Assembly: GCA_016630955.3 (NCBI GenBank)
Contig: CM050000.1
Coordinates: forward strand, 744,001-808,000
Reading direction: 5' to 3'
Source of the DNA: Didymella arachidicola
Taxonomy: Eukaryota > Ascomycota > Dothideomycetes > Pleosporales > Didymellaceae
DNA length: 64,000 nucleotides
A model generated the notes under the pieces. The model worked only from the letters and a program-made list of their open reading frames with translations. It searched no databases and was not told the origin of the DNA. A program made the translations under genes and the position numbers. Below are positions 35,371 to 48,240 of this stretch, one piece after another; the first letter of the stretch is position 1, and the number at the start of each line of letters is the position of its first letter.

Positions 35371-35786
35371 CTTGAGGATGTCAATTGCAGAGAAAGGCGA
35401 GTTACTAAGTGAATGTCGGTGTCGCACAGGAGAGGGAGGGGTTGAGGGACGAATTGTGTTAAGGGAAGCGAGGAGAGGTATTTGAGGAAGCGCCGGAAGC
35501 TTAGGAAGGAGGATCTAAGCCTGACAGGCCTATGTACTCGCGCGGTGGTGCGAGTGTTGACAATCAGGGACAAGATAGCAACGTATGTTTACGCCGCAGG
35601 AACGAGAGCTCAGGGCACACAGTCAGCAGGAGCGAGGCACGATCAGAGGTCAATGAACATCAGGAGATACTGACGCCTTTCATCGAACGCGGGGAAGCGA
35701 TCGAGCCTGACAGCTAGCAATAGCTCGACAGCTGTTGAGCTGCAGCTTGATGCACGCGGTTGGGCGAACCGCATGGGGTATGGAGC

Positions 35787-36161
35787 TTAGTGGGGTACCC
35801 AGACCTCACGCCAACCACAGAAGTTAAGACCTTTGAGCTCTAAGCGGCTGGCTAACTCGTCTGAGAGCTCATCCAATGCGCTTGTGGCATCCTGAGGACG
35901 CAAGAGTGCGCTAAGCGTTTCATACACCATGGAGGCGGTGACTTTGGTATGGCCGAAATTGGTGGTGTGATGGTGGGGGAGCCAACGTTGACGTCGGTGG
36001 TGGGTGGATGCTGAAGTTTGAACATGGAAGAAAGCTCGGTGTGCTGCGCGGCTCTTGGCGGGAGCTGATTGAATGATTCGTGTACCTAATGTCAGCCTTG
36101 CGCGCCTAGTCAGGTCACGAAGCGAATACAGGAGGCACATATGTTGTATGTTACAGTGCAA
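35787..36161 (-). CDS. Doubtful small open frame between two genes
   Basis: A 124-aa frame on the minus strand. Its second half (VYETLSALLRPQDATSALDELSDELASRLELKG region) has ordinary protein composition, while the first half is arginine/histidine-rich and could be a mitochondrial-type leader or non-coding. A CTGACATTAG acceptor-like site lies inside, so the true N-terminus could differ. I recognise no family. It may be a small genuine gene or chance. Confidence 0.25.
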   Translation of the reverse strand: MHCNIQHMCLLYSLRDLTRRARLTLGTRIIQSAPAKSRAAHRAFFHVQTSASTHHRRQRWLPHHHTTNFGHTKVTASMVYETLSALLRPQDATSALDELSDELASRLELKGLNFCGWREVWVPH

Positions 36162-36444
36162 AATGTCTGATTGTGCGATACTGCGCTATAAAGATGCTGG
36201 ACAGTGCCATGACAGTGGACTGCCGAATACAGAGGGTATCGTACAAACAATGCAACAAGTGAGGTCAGTGCCTTGACCTTTGAGCTGAAAGGCGCCCATG
36301 AACTCCTGAATGCTGATGCCGCTTAAATGCTGAGTGAAGAAATATGCTGGAACAATGTGGGTATCGTTAAGCGCTGCAAGAGAAACGAAGCCAACGCTGC
36401 AGGAAAAGAAGGCGTCACAAGAATGAAAGATACCACCGTTGAAC

Positions 36445-37495
36445 CTAAGGGCTAGGTTCTGGTGTCTGCACGCCATTCTTCCATATTGCTGTGCCTGACA
36501 GATCAATGGAGAAGTTTCGACGACGGCTAGCCTTGATGGTACCGCATTCGCTGATCAGACTTGCTGGCTTGGTTTGCTGCATATCTCGTAGCATGCCCTG
36601 CATCATGCCCTCAGTAATGCGGCAAAGACCGTAATCCATGTCGTGGAGGATCGAACGCTTTGCAGCTTCAAGGTCCTGGATTGTGAACTGGTTTCGACTC
36701 ATGCCTACAGCCCAGTAGTGGGCAGAACGACGGCTGTCGCTGAAGAATCCATGTGCCAGAGACAAGGCAGCAAGGACAACGACGTCTGGGCTGACGGAGG
36801 CATTGTGACAAAGGTCGGTCTCCATGAGGTCCCTGGCATAATTGGACGGCAGCAGGGTCTCGCGCCATGTAGCGACAAAACGGCATGATAGACCGTCAAG
36901 GATACAGGCAGCGAAGGCGACTACCTCGTCCGATAGGCATGATCGTTCCAGAAACCCACGGATGCTAGGCACAGAAGGTCGAATTGTGGAGGCAGTCGAC
37001 GGTATGAGGCCGGCAAGATGGGTTGCTTGGACTAAAGATAGTAATCAGCATTCGTATCCAATAACAAGTGTGGCGAACAGGACGGGCTTTGACGGAAAAT
37101 TATCGATCGACAGGAACAGCGTGGAATGTGGGTTTGAGAAGAAAAGGAGATTGGAGTGCCATGACGTCGCGCCGAGCTGGGCCGTGCTTGTATGCAGGGG
37201 AACGTCGCTCAGCCGAACAAGTCCCACTTGACCAAGACCAACAACAAACTTGTCTTCGAATTGGAAATGTTGCACGTGTAACTGTGCGAGGTTGGATTAC
37301 TGGATTCTTACCTTGTAGCTTAGGAGCAAGATCATGCATGTCTGACGTAGCTGGTGTTGACTTGTCGATGGTCGTGTGCTCCTTTGCGGGTGGGGGGGTT
37401 GGTAAGTTCGAAAGTGAGCCACAGGAAGCGAAGTACAGGTCCAGCTCCTCGTCGGTCATGTCGCTAGTAACCGAGAAAGCTGGCGAAAGTTCCAT
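36445..37495 (-). CDS. Cyclin-like protein
   Basis: Two exons (37495-37312 and 37031-36445) on the minus strand give 256 aa; the join LQ|VQATHLAGL is in phase. The first exon is acidic with prolines (TDEELDLYFASCGS, NLPTPPPAKEH). The second holds a cyclin-box-like helical domain: SIRGFLERSCLSDEVVAFAACILDGLS-type first helices, then SVSPDVVVLAALSLAHGFFSDSRRS and an ISR-like segment NQFTIQDLEAAKRSILHDMDYGL, as in Pcl/Pho80-type and other fungal cyclins. A kinase-partner role is inferred. The intron is 280 bp, far longer than others here, and contains open sequence (37045-37275), so an extra or alternative exon is possible. No destruction box is obvious. Confidence 0.65.
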
Positions 37496-40479
37496 TTTGA
37501 GGGTGATAGTCGTTGTAGTGTTCGTAACGTTCGTGGTTTGCTTCGATGTTTGCGAGTTCAGGCCTTTGTGTACAGCGATGATTGATGTGGTGCTGCTCGA
37601 ATGATCATTCCAGTGTTTCGTTTGTCGAGATGTAAATTGAAGGATGGAAACGTCGCGGCAGCTTGAGAACAGTCGTTGGAGGGAGCAGAATGAAAGGCTT
37701 GACAACGAGGGCATCCACAGCACTATATACTGCTGTCCCAAAAAGACGACAGTATTCGAAACGGTGAAGCGGCTGACGGTGCGCTCACTAGCTCGGTGAA
37801 GCTCCTAAACCCGTAGCGGTCTCCCTGCCGCAACACCAAGCCCTACCTAAACACCTAGCGCGCTAGGCAGTGCAGTAGGGGGCCATGCAAACGAAAATTG
37901 AAATGTTCGGGCGGCAGCCGCACTGTCAGCGTGCGGCACGCAATAATTGTGGATGCCCAGGAGTTGCGAGTCGGCAGAGGCCGTCAGTGAAGTCTGGTGG
38001 ACGAACTGCATTGAAGTTGGACCTTCCCTTCCCGGTAGCCAAAGTGCAGCACCCCGCATAGGAATGTTTTTGCCATGGCGCGATCTCATACACAACGACG
38101 CAATACCAATCTATCTGACTTGATGGTTCTCCAGATCTGCATTCCGACCTGCTACTTTTCGGATATCGGATGAGGTTTAACTGATTGCATGGAAGCTTCG
38201 CCTAAGGCCGCCCGTCCCGTCCGTCAGTGGCTGAGGGGTCTTCGAGATGCTGATGACAAAGTTCGCCAAACGATTGCTAGTTTACGCATATATCTGCACC
38301 ACATTGACGAAAAGGACGGATGAGGAATGTTTCGCATCACGAAGCAGCCGTTGTGCATGTCCGTCAACTTCTATCACGCCACGCACGCACTTACCGCACC
38401 GTCCACCCGAGCATCCCGAGCATAGCAACCAGCGAACAGCTCCGAGTCTCCAACGCACTCACCGCCAATTCACGTCAATTCGTCTGCGTTCGCGCGGCGG
38501 CGCAGCGGCGTCTGGGAAGCGCGGATTGAGTGCGTATACGGGAGCTCGGGCTTGTCGTACATCCGTACGCTCCTCTTCCTCGAGCACACACCTCCTCACC
38601 AAGCCGCCAATGGCTATGTACCCGCCTGCTAACCCTCAAGTTGATGATATCCACAGACACATTCTCGCGCCATCCTCGAATACAGCATGGGTGAACCGTT
38701 TCCGGGTGCTCAACGAATCATGGTTCTCTCGTAACCTGTTGCAGGAATCATGATGAGAGGATCGTGCTTCGCTTCAATGCTCCGAGATCCCTAAGATGCA
38801 TGTGAGATGCGCTGGCCCATATTGACAGACCCATCGCGCTAGCTCAAGGCAGCACGAAAACACAACGATGGGACAAAATCGTCTGCAAAGCCGTGAGAGC
38901 GAGTTCGCTTGTGTGTGCGTGCTGACAGGGGCGTTCTATAAACGTGCAGTGGATCCAGGAACGGCAAATGCGCACCGAGCATGCCGTTAAGCAATGAATG
39001 CGACATCCGAGATCCTGCATTGTGCTGCATGGTGTGTTGGACAATGTATCGCCATGTCGTGACTTTGTCTCTCGAACAACGTGGAAGCAGAATGTCGAAG
39101 CAGAATTGGGACAGCCTCCACGGGGCTGTCGTCTGGACCTTGTCCAAGCCCACACGGATTTGCATTGCATCTGCAAGCCGGCAAAGCGCATGCTCACATC
39201 GAGGCACAAGAGCTCCACTCCAGTCGTTCCACCCACGTTCTCCACAATGTGTCGATTCTTCTGTTGAGCATCTCGATCACGCAACCAAGATGTGGTCCAA
39301 CAGCGATGCTGGCAGCCAGAAGTTACAAGGCCGGCAGCTCTGCATGGTATTACTGGACCCGGACCACATGTCAAATTCCGCAGGCACTTGTTGTGAGTTC
39401 GGAGATCTGCGAGCAGCTCAAAGGTTGTAAAGATGCGATCATCACCAGATCACTGCAGAGCCTTGTCGAGCCCTGCATACTGCAAAAGCGGCATCTTGCG
39501 GTCGAAGCTTCCAGCCAACGAGTGACGAGTCTACAAGCCGGATGCATGCTCACAACAAGCTCACGGCGAACACACGGCAGCCCATGACGCTTCACTGCAA
39601 GCGTGGTCAAGCCAAAGATATCTGACGTGCGCCTCTTCCAGCCAGCCCACGATGCCTACGGCTTACAACAAGCTCACGGCAAGCTCACAATGGGTTCGAC
39701 CAGACCTCTCTGACATGCGCCTCTCACATCATCGCACACCGTCTCAGACTTACGCAAGCTACTCATGGTTGTCAGGCGCTCGAAGTTAGGCACTGCAAGA
39801 CATCGATTCGAGCCCAAAAGCGCAACTAAACACAATGTGAGGGAGCTAGCGAAGAATAGCCGAAAGGCCTCACATGCACACGCATCCCAGCGCGGCAATC
39901 AAGCACAGTAGCATAGCGTGAACGCAAAGTACCATAGCTCAGTTTGACATGCCATCGAAACTCACTGTATGCGCGGCTCAATGGCGCGCTAAAGCCATGG
40001 GCGTTACAGCTGTACCGAGAGCGAGCTGGAGAACGTCAGCCTCCACAAACCTCCGCGGCCGCACATGTATGGGCTGGCGAACATGTGGAACGAGGGTGCG
40101 GCTGGATGCATGCTCTTCCAGTTCAGCTTTTTGGCTGGTGTGGAACATCATATGACAGAAATAACATATTCATTTGCAAACAACGCCACTCTACAGCTAC
40201 GGAAATGCTCAGAGGTATATCCTGGTCGCACTCGGAAAACAGTGCAGACCAATCCGACTTCAGCTTCGTTCTGTCATGCCCACCGTGAGCAGAGGACTGC
40301 TTCCTTTTCAACATGTCCATGAAACACGCTCGCTCCTTATCAGCTCCGTCCCTCGTCTTTCTATTTTGTCGCGACCGTATAGCTCATACGTCATTACTTG
40401 TCATACCTCGGACCTCCAATGCGCTCTTAGCGCCGTGAGTCGTTGAAGGCAGGTCGTTGTCGCACGCTCTGTGAAGCGT
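37496..40479. other. 3-kb intergenic region
   Basis: No supported gene. A plus-strand frame at 38247-38753 is low-complexity (arginine, serine, threonine) and unconvincing. A degenerate direct repeat with AACAAGCTCACGGC and TCTGACRTGCGCCTCT segments is visible at about 39548-39640 and 39665-39730. The right end holds the 3' region of the Pom33-like gene. Confidence 0.45.
39548..39730. repeat. Degenerate direct repeat of about 80 bp
   Basis: The pairs AACAAGCTCACGGC (39551 and 39667) and TCTGACGTGCGCCTCT / TCTGACATGCGCCTCT (about 39620 and 39709) recur in the same order. The sequence between them differs, so this is an old or imperfect duplication. Confidence 0.4.
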
Positions 40480-41385
40480 TTACTGGGCCTTCTTGGGAGC
40501 ACCCTGCTGAGTGCCGACGTACTTGCGGATATCAGTCGCGTCAGCAGCCTGGCGGACAATGTTCTTGAAAGTTGCCCAACCCTGGCGGGCAGCAGGAGGG
40601 GTGCTTTGATTGGCGAGCTGAGCATCAATTCGGGCAGTGACGGAGTTGATCGCCTCCTGAACAAAGCTGCTCTGAGAGTAGCGGGCGCGGAAGAAGACAG
40701 TGTAGACGGTGAGCAGGATCCATGAGCCCTTCTGGAAGATGATAGCAGAGCCAACAACGCGGAACCAGAGAGCGATCTCGAGAAGTGCGACCAAGGTCAT
40801 GCTAGCATCGTAGTACTCCTTCACGAACTTGCCAATGGTCTCAGCGAAAGCCGAGGAGGTGGGTTTGGCGCCAGGCGCGGAAGCAGCAGGCTGAGGCTTG
40901 ATGGTGGGGATCAGGTTGGAGCGCACGTAGGTAGCAACGTGGAAGATGGAGTAGACTGTAAATGGCAGCAGAGCCAGAGGGATCTGGCGCATGAAGAGCC
41001 AGACGAGAGCCATGACTATTTGCTGTCAGCATGTGCTCGAAAGCCATCATGAGCTCGAAGAGCGAGCTCGCGGTGACTTACTCAGGTACTGCACGTTCTC
41101 GTCAGTGGCCAGAGCCACGACACCGCCCTGCTTGCCAGCCCTTATGCGAGCACGGTACGCCTTGTAGACAACGATGCCATAGGTGACACAAGCGGAGACG
41201 AAACCTGTGCGGTACGCAAAAGCTGCCCACTTAGAGTTATAGTTGAAGGTAATGTAGGAGAGACCATATCTCAGCGACGCCAGCAACAGAGTAACATGGC
41301 CGGCGAACCAGGCAAACTGGAGAGTCTGCGCAAGGGCAGCTAGGCGCTGGCCCAGGGGGAGGTTGGCGGGCGGAGGAGGGGCCAT
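40480..41385 (-). CDS. Pom33/TMEM33-family membrane protein
   Basis: Two exons (41385-41082 and 41015-40480) on the minus strand, with a 66-bp intron, give 279 aa. The protein has about four to five hydrophobic segments (LQFAWFAGHVTLLLASL, FAYRTGFVSACVTYGIVVY, IPLALLPFTVYSIFHVATY, LVALLEIALWFRVVGSAIIF, GSWILLTVYTVFF) and a basic polar C-terminal tail. RQIPLALLPFTVYSIFHV is characteristic of the Pom33/Per33 (yeast), Tts1 (fission yeast) and TMEM33 family. These proteins sit in the ER and nuclear envelope, help place nuclear pores and shape ER tubules. The start ATG follows pyrimidine-poor leader DNA and gives the usual proline-rich N-terminus. Function by homology only. Confidence 0.85.
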
Positions 41386-42358
41386 TATGAGATTTCGACT
41401 GTGTCGTGTGGGCTACGTAATATGCAGCTTACAGGGTCAGTGAAGCTCAGGATAAAGATTGCTATGTACAAGACGTAGGACCAATGGCACTTGAGCTTGT
41501 ACAGGACAGTTGAGGGTATTGCGGAGGGATCGAGTGCAATCTGGCAAGAAGCGGAGGCTGGCGCTCTCTGTTCGGCGCTCGGGACCCGCTGCTGCTTATG
41601 ACGCCCGCTCCCTGTGCGTGACCGAATGGGTGCGACTTACCGAACTGGTGACAGAACCCGTACTTCAGTCCAACAGTCCAGTTGAAAGAGGCAAGTAATA
41701 TGGGCGAGGATATTGTTGTATGAGGAGGAATGGGTGATCAACTTTTGTAGCTCCCAGGCTGGCACGTAAACCAGGTCGTGGGCGTTTGGGTGATGACGAA
41801 ATGCCTTCGCGCAGCCACTTCCAGCTTTGGCTGGTACGCACGAGCCCGATGGTGCCCCTCTACGCCTGCCGCACCCTGACGATCGTCGCAAGTGCAGGGC
41901 AAGGCGAACATGTCAAGGTTTGACGGCTGAGTGACGGCTATAAGCAGTCAAGAATCACATGTCGAAAGAAGTCATTTCACTACTCACAAAGGAAATTCTC
42001 GCTACGATGGATGTAGAATACATGAAAAGAAGTATCGTATCGCTCCCCCACTTCGCCCGAGAACAACTGCCCCGTGTACTAAATAATAAAAGGTCGAAGG
42101 AACACAAGGGAACCGAAGGAGCGCAATGATGTTGGTATCAATCAACAGCCGGGGATATCTGGACCAAGAGACGACACCGCTGTCTTTTCTCGCCAAAACT
42201 GCACCGCCGTGTATTACTCGTCTGTCGATAACACCCAGTGGTATCGTCAAGCGGCATCATATTAAACAAGTCTGTAAGAGGGATGAGAGAAAGAAGAGGG
42301 AGTGTTAGCCGAGCAAGACGTCAAGACGTCAAGACGTACTGACACCACGGCTCCAGGC
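41386..42358. other. Intergenic region between Pom33-like and septin genes
   Basis: About 970 bp; promoter of the Pom33-like gene and the septin terminator. No gene or repeat is evident. Confidence 0.5.
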
Positions 42359-44056
42359 TTAACGAAGGGAGAACCCCTTCCTCTTGCCCTTCTCTTCCAG
42401 CGGCCGTCCGGACTCGATACGTGCCTTCTTTTCCTCGAGCTCTGCCCGTTGTCGGTCGAGCTGGTCCTTCATTTCTTTGTGACGGGCATATAGCTCTTCT
42501 TCGCTCTGGCGCAATTTGCTCTCCTTCTCGTTGACCTTCTGCTGGAAGACCATCTTCATCTCCATTTCCATCTTCTGGAGCTTCTGTTCGTGCAACGAGC
42601 GCTCCTCCTCCTGCTTGACCGCAGGGTTGACCTCCTTGAATACGCTCGAGTCTTGCTGGACGCCCATAGCTGTAAGCTTCTCGGAACGGTAGTTCTCGTA
42701 GAGTGTGTTGTTGGTGTTCTCCTTAAGCTCCTCCATGTGGGTACGGATGAGCATCTGTCTCAGTTTGACGAAATCGCAATGCTCCTCGTTGTCGACCTCG
42801 ACAACACCCCAAGGCATGGCACGACCACGGACCTTGCGGCCATCAGCAGTGACGACCTCCTCGTTGGAACCGACAACAGCGAAGGGGACCTTAGCCATGA
42901 TCTCCTGGTTCTCGGCGATTGTCTCCTCGTCGTCGAGCTCGTAGCGTGGACCTTCGAAGATTCGGATGCCGTGGTGTTTGATGTCAGCAAGAATCTGGCG
43001 TTTGTCAGTATAAATCAACTCTTGTATCAAGGCGAACACTTACCCTCTTCTTGAAGTTGTCGATCTCGTCGTCAGACACTGTATCGGCCTTGGCAACGAC
43101 GGGGATCAGATTGACCTTGGTGTGCAGCTTCTTCATGACCTCGACATCGAGGGGCTTGAGCGAGTGACCAGTAGGTTGAATGAAGTACACAACAGCGTGG
43201 ATGCGGTTGTCAACAATGTTCATGCGATTGACCTTGTTCTCAGCATCCAAGTAGGCGTCGAATCGTGCCTCAATGTTCTTAACGATGGGGTCCCACGACT
43301 CGTCGTTGTTGATAAAGTCGCCGAAACCAGGTGTGTCGACAACGGTCAAGCGGAGACGAACGCCGTTCTCCTCGATATCGGCGCTGATAGACTGTATCGA
43401 GACAGTCTTGGAAATGTCGATGCTCGGGGGCTTGCGCTCCTTGGGCGGGTACAGGGAGGTGTTGAACAGAGTGTTCACGAGAGTCGACTTTCCGAGGCCA
43501 GATTCACCTATCGTCCCATTAGTGCTCCGCTGGTGGCCTTTGGACTCGGTTTAGACGTACCAACGACCATGACGTTGAAGTTGAAGCCCTTGCGCACACT
43601 CTTACGATGCCACTGGTTGGGAAGGTTTGCGAAACCGACATAGCCTGTGAGCTTCCTGCGCACAATGTTCAGGTCCTGCGCCATCTGTGCTGCGAGCTTG
43701 GGGTTCTTCGCTGTGATGGTTTGGGGTTGCGCTGCATGTGTGTTAGCCATGGCGAATCTACGATTCACAACAGACGGACCGTCCGCGGTTGTTGGTGGTG
43801 ATGGGGACGCACGCGAAGGGGGGGCGGGCGATACGGCGCCGTTGGATTCTGTGTTTACTGTTAGCCCCTGTTTGTTTGTGGGAAGGAGGGTGGTTGTGGC
43901 CGTCAAGGACGGCAACATCAACCGGTGTCAGAGCTGCATTGAGTTTGCTGCACGCTCCCTTCTTCTGCAGCATATGTGCCTGAGGCCGTAGGGAGCTTGC
44001 AACTCAATCAGGTATCGTTGTCGCGGGACACGAGGGCTGGGGCATTCCTTACCCAT
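42359..44056 (-). CDS. aspB: Septin, Cdc3/AspB class
   Basis: Four exons on the minus strand (44056-44053, 43848-43561, 43507-43044, 42994-42359) give 463 aa. The first exon is only ATGG, followed by GTAAGG and a 204-bp intron; the join gives [16 protein letters not shown]. The other introns are 53 and 49 bp. The protein has the septin polybasic region and GTPase domain: [21 protein letters not shown]-loop GESGLGKS at about residues 98-105, DTPGFGD, AKAD, then the septin unique element and a C-terminal coiled coil (about 385-450). [13 protein letters not shown] places it with yeast Cdc3 / Aspergillus AspB. Septins form filaments at septa, emerging hyphae and conidiophores. The alternative start MANTHAAQ inside exon 2 would give a shorter protein. 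Confidence 0.9.
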
Positions 44057-44967
44057 GGTGGCGGCGGAGCTGTGGTCGCAGTGAGGACGACGTGAAGTGA
44101 GAGGCGTCTGTTGGGCGATGTGTAATCAGCAAGATGTCTCCAATGCGTGGACGGCTGCCCGTGATTGCTGCCAAACAATATAGGGACGCGACGCAGGCCA
44201 AACCCCGGAAAATTAAAGTGAAACAGGGAGAGGTATGGCAAGGCGGCGTACCGGTCGACGTTAGCTATGCTTTCGGGTGAAGCGATGCTCTCTGAGCAAT
44301 GGAACTGGGAGGCTGCAGGTGACTGCGAGCGAGGACAGCGTGGGTGCGTGGGTGCTGCGACGTTGAAGGAGGCAGGCTTGACCAGACCCCTTTCCACCAG
44401 CGAAGCGTACCGCGCAGGGATTGGAGAACAACGCTCGACGCGCTAAGCCAAATTCCCCGCTCCGCGAGCTACGGTTGGTACGGACGAATTGAAAAGTGGA
44501 AACGGCAGAGTGCGCGCAATAGATGTTGTCGGACAACTGTAGAGTGCAATTGCTAGCTTGCACGTCCAGGTGGAACGATTTTTGTATTGTCGTGCAGCTT
44601 CAAGCAGCAGTCGCGCACCACAGGGTTTGGAAGGGAAGCTGTCACGTGTACAATTTCACGAACATGGAAATTACACCCAGTGATCGGCACGGTCAGGGTC
44701 GTGCTTCCATACCGCACTGTCCTCAGAAGATTACCGTAGTGCGCATGTAGTGTGCTGCCTCTGCAGTGTGCTGATTCCTTATATCTAGCCTACCAAGTTC
44801 TTCTCCAACGTAGCTCAGGGTAATGCACTATCTTGGGACCCAATAAAGTATATCCAACTCCAGGCGCGCGCATGATCTTGTGTCCAATGACCACCTCGAC
44901 TCATTACGAAACAAATGCAAACGCAGGGTATTGTGCGAAAAGTCCAATCCAACGCCAAAGACATGCA
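44057..44967. other. Intergenic region between septin and Exo70 genes
   Basis: About 900 bp containing the septin promoter and leader and the Exo70 3' end. No gene is supported. Confidence 0.5.
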
Positions 44968-46901
44968 TCAAGAAAAACTTGAGAGCGCCTTGTTCAGCTC
45001 GGCTTTGTCGTACTTGACATACTTGCCCTTGCCCTTATCGATCTCTCGGTACTTGTCGTAGAAGCGGTTGTACAGTGGCTCGATGATGTTCTGCACTTCT
45101 TTCGACAACGCTGAGCGCACTTCTGCCTCCATGGCATAGGTCTTGTGCTTGGCGACAAGCTCCTCAAAGATCAGGTTGAAGCTTTTGAACTTCTCCTTGA
45201 TTGCGTCCTTGTCTTTCGATCCAAGACCCTTGACAATGGCTGCGGAGTCGGTTGTTCCACCGCCAGAGTGTGGTCGGTCCTTTGAGCGATTCGTGTACTG
45301 TACATCGAGAAGGTGTCCTGAAGGCTCTCGCCAAGCCTCGAGATACATGGCTGAGCTTCTCTTGCGCCACTCTTGAAGCTTCCCCGCATAGCTCTCCATA
45401 AGCGGCGCAAGCTCAGAGTTGCGAATGACTCGAGTGACTATCGCTATGTTATTCGCCAAAAAGATACCCTGCAGGGTCTTGGTCTTCAAGAGCATTTTTG
45501 ACTTGCTCATGAGGTTCTGGATCAGAGTGTCAATCGTGTCGGACGCATACGATGCAAACAGTTTGACCACATCAGGGCTGACGTCGAGAGTTGTCGATGA
45601 TGTGTTTGCTGAAGGGTTGTTCCAGCCGCCATCACCCAATGATGCCAATATGGAGGAGAGTGGTTCTAGGTAGTTGGGCATCTCTTGCAGGCGGCGCATA
45701 GTCTCCATTGTGATTGGTACAGCAGCTCCGTCCATCGGCAAAGCCACCAGCGTCTGGGTGCGCACTCTCGTGTCTTCAATCAGCTTACTCAATGAAGTCT
45801 TCGATGTCTCGCGAATAGGCTTGACGCAATCGTAGATTTGGTTTTTGAGCGTACCAGTGGACTCCTGCAGGTGTATGGATAGTGAGCGTACGAAGCCGCA
45901 GATCTCGTACCCCAAAAAGCAGTCGGTGAGTAGGTTCTTCTGAATGTGGCCGTTGAGCTCGCGCAATGTCCGATTGAACTCTGCCAGCGAAGGTTGGCAA
46001 GTGGCTTCGCAGACTGGCATCCATTCGCCCCGCGCGAAAACGTTGGTGATATTGTCGTACTCAGCGACAAAGATGCCCTCGATGGCTTGTATGTAGGTGC
46101 CTATCCCGTTCTGCCCTTTCTTGTACAGCGCATCAGGCTGTACCTTCCTGGCCGTGGCAACCGAAGCCTGAGCCAGACTGCCTAGCGAACTCTCCAAATG
46201 AGCACCTCGAATGTCCGCGTATTTCCTCTGGGTTGGTGTCGTTGAGAGGTCCGCTTGTGATGTGGAAGCAACAGCTTGAGATATGTGATTGTTGATGCTA
46301 CGCAAGGTTGAGAGTTTGTCCGCAGGCAGAAGTGGGAATGGCTCATTCTTTGCAACGAATTCGAGAGCCTGGAGCTTCGTCCTTGAGCAATCTTCCAGTA
46401 TGCTCCGGAAAACATCCTCCAATTGCTTGTTACCGAGTTTCAGAAGGCCATTTAGTTGCGCAATTGCTGGTTCGTTCGATCGAAGGTTCGTGCGCTTCAG
46501 GTCGGCGAGTGCCATTGTGGTACGGTCAAGAGATGCGATGTAATCGCGGAGGTCGCCTCGTCCGGGCCTGCGATATGTTAGCTCAGCTCCTTATTTGGTG
46601 CTTCCTATATGTACCCAGCCCTGATAATCCTCTCCTCGCGCTCGCTCTGGTCTCTCGGTGCCCTGAGTCTCTCAATCGCCTCGGTGATCTTGTCGATGTT
46701 GCTTGTCGCAATCTGGAGCTTTTGTGTGTTGCCGTAGATTGGGCTGATCGCCTCTTGCACAGCTTTCCCGCTGGCATCAAGACGATTGACAGAGGCTTGT
46801 ATCTTCTTCGTGAGGGTCTTCATCTTGTCCATGTTTGCATAGAGCACCTCGACTTCAGCGCTCTCTTCGGCCAGCGCCGGAGGTTTGCGCGGGCCCACCA
46901 T
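44968..46901 (-). CDS. EXO70: Exocyst complex subunit Exo70
   Basis: Two exons (46901-46615 and 46567-44968) on the minus strand, joined over a 47-bp intron ([14 protein letters not shown]), give 628 aa, the usual length. The N-terminal 100 residues form a coiled coil ([19 protein letters not shown]). The body is entirely helical without enzymatic motifs, as expected for the rod of Exo70. The C-terminal region has the typical sequence [18 protein letters not shown] and ends in a basic patch ([19 protein letters not shown]) that binds PI(4,5)P2 at the plasma membrane. It tethers secretory vesicles at growing tips, partnering with Rho GTPases. It lies beside the septin gene on the same strand, but no functional linkage of the two genes is shown. 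Confidence 0.9.
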
Positions 46902-48240
46902 TGTCGCTGGAGGGCGCCTGCCTATGGAGTTGCCGGGAGGAGGGTATGAGGGTGCGCCTGCCTCAGGTACGTGTACGGGGGATCGTGGCAGGTGGAAGCG
47001 ATCGTGGGGCTGACGTGACCGTGGGGGCCAAAGCGGTTGTTTATAAGCGTGGCAACATATACAAAGAACAGCAAGAAGTACAAATTAGGTTGCGGAGAGG
47101 CTGAAAGCCGTAATTATGTATATTAGGTACAGAACATGGCTGGCGTGGGGATGCCTACGGAGAGCTGCCGGGATGAGGCTATGACGAACCAGGGTCGATA
47201 TGCGGCGCACGGTGCAAGCTACCGTCCCTCGATCACTCATCTGTCAGAGGCATGTATACTGTCTCTCACTACTCAACAATGCGTTTCACACCGAAAGGCA
47301 TTCAAGGTGACTTCAGTGCAACGTCTTAGTCTCCCCCATCGTTGAGTGGTACGCTGCTGGGTGTGGCGTTGTCTAGTGAAGCTGCCGAGCTGTCAGTAGC
47401 AGGGGAGTGTTTCTGGTCGCCGTGAAAGCCGCTGTCAACCTCACATTGGCATACAGGGTAGTGCATGGCCCCAGACTGATGGCCATGCACGGAGCGACGC
47501 TTCGATGAAACCCACGATATCGCACACGCTGGTAACTCAGCGGGGGACTTGGTTTCTCAACTAATGTCATTTCGTTTCGAACTGCTACCATCCTACCGTC
47601 ATGTGTCCGAGGAATGACAGTGCAGGGTGTGTCATCTGCACTCATGGATTTGACTGGATATTAGGCGCAACATTCTCAAGCTCAGAGTCCACGTTTAGAG
47701 TTCGATGCATCGGGCGCCGGCAAGGTCTCTCGAGACTACACTCAATGGCTCTTTCAAATCCGGAATCCAGGCATTTCGCAGATCTGAACAACCCCCGAGA
47801 CACGCTTCTTTGTTCGAGAAGATCCATGAGCGTTGATTGATGAGTTGTCTAGGCGGTACTTGCGAGAAATGTAGACCACCATCTTGTCTCCGGCTTCTCC
47901 CCGCTTCTTATGATGGGTATGTGTTTTGTGCGATGAGGGAAAGGGAGACGATGGGGAAGTGGGTGGTTACCGAGAGGGGTTGAAGGAGGGCGATGTTTAG
48001 TAGTTGAGGGGAGATATACGTCGTTGTCTGGTGTGAAGCTGGGACGTGGGCATTGGTTGATGAAGAGTTTGGGTTGTGTAGTTGTAGTAAGGGGTCGTTC
48101 CAGCATGAAATATGCCTGACCAAATCCTGAGGGGATGTCTGTTAAAGTCATGCTCCGCGTCCGCCAACGACAAACCCAAGTCCAACCTCTCCCTTTTACA
48201 GTCGAGTGTAATCAGGAAGCAACCCCTAACGGTTAGGAAC
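46902..48240. other. Intergenic region between Exo70 and the broken GTPase gene
   Basis: About 1.3 kb with only short overlapping frames. It includes the Exo70 promoter. Nothing further is recognised. Confidence 0.5.

Noticed and set aside
38247..38753. 168-codon plus-strand frame
   Set aside because: It has arginine/serine/threonine-rich low-complexity composition, no domain and a poor start context.
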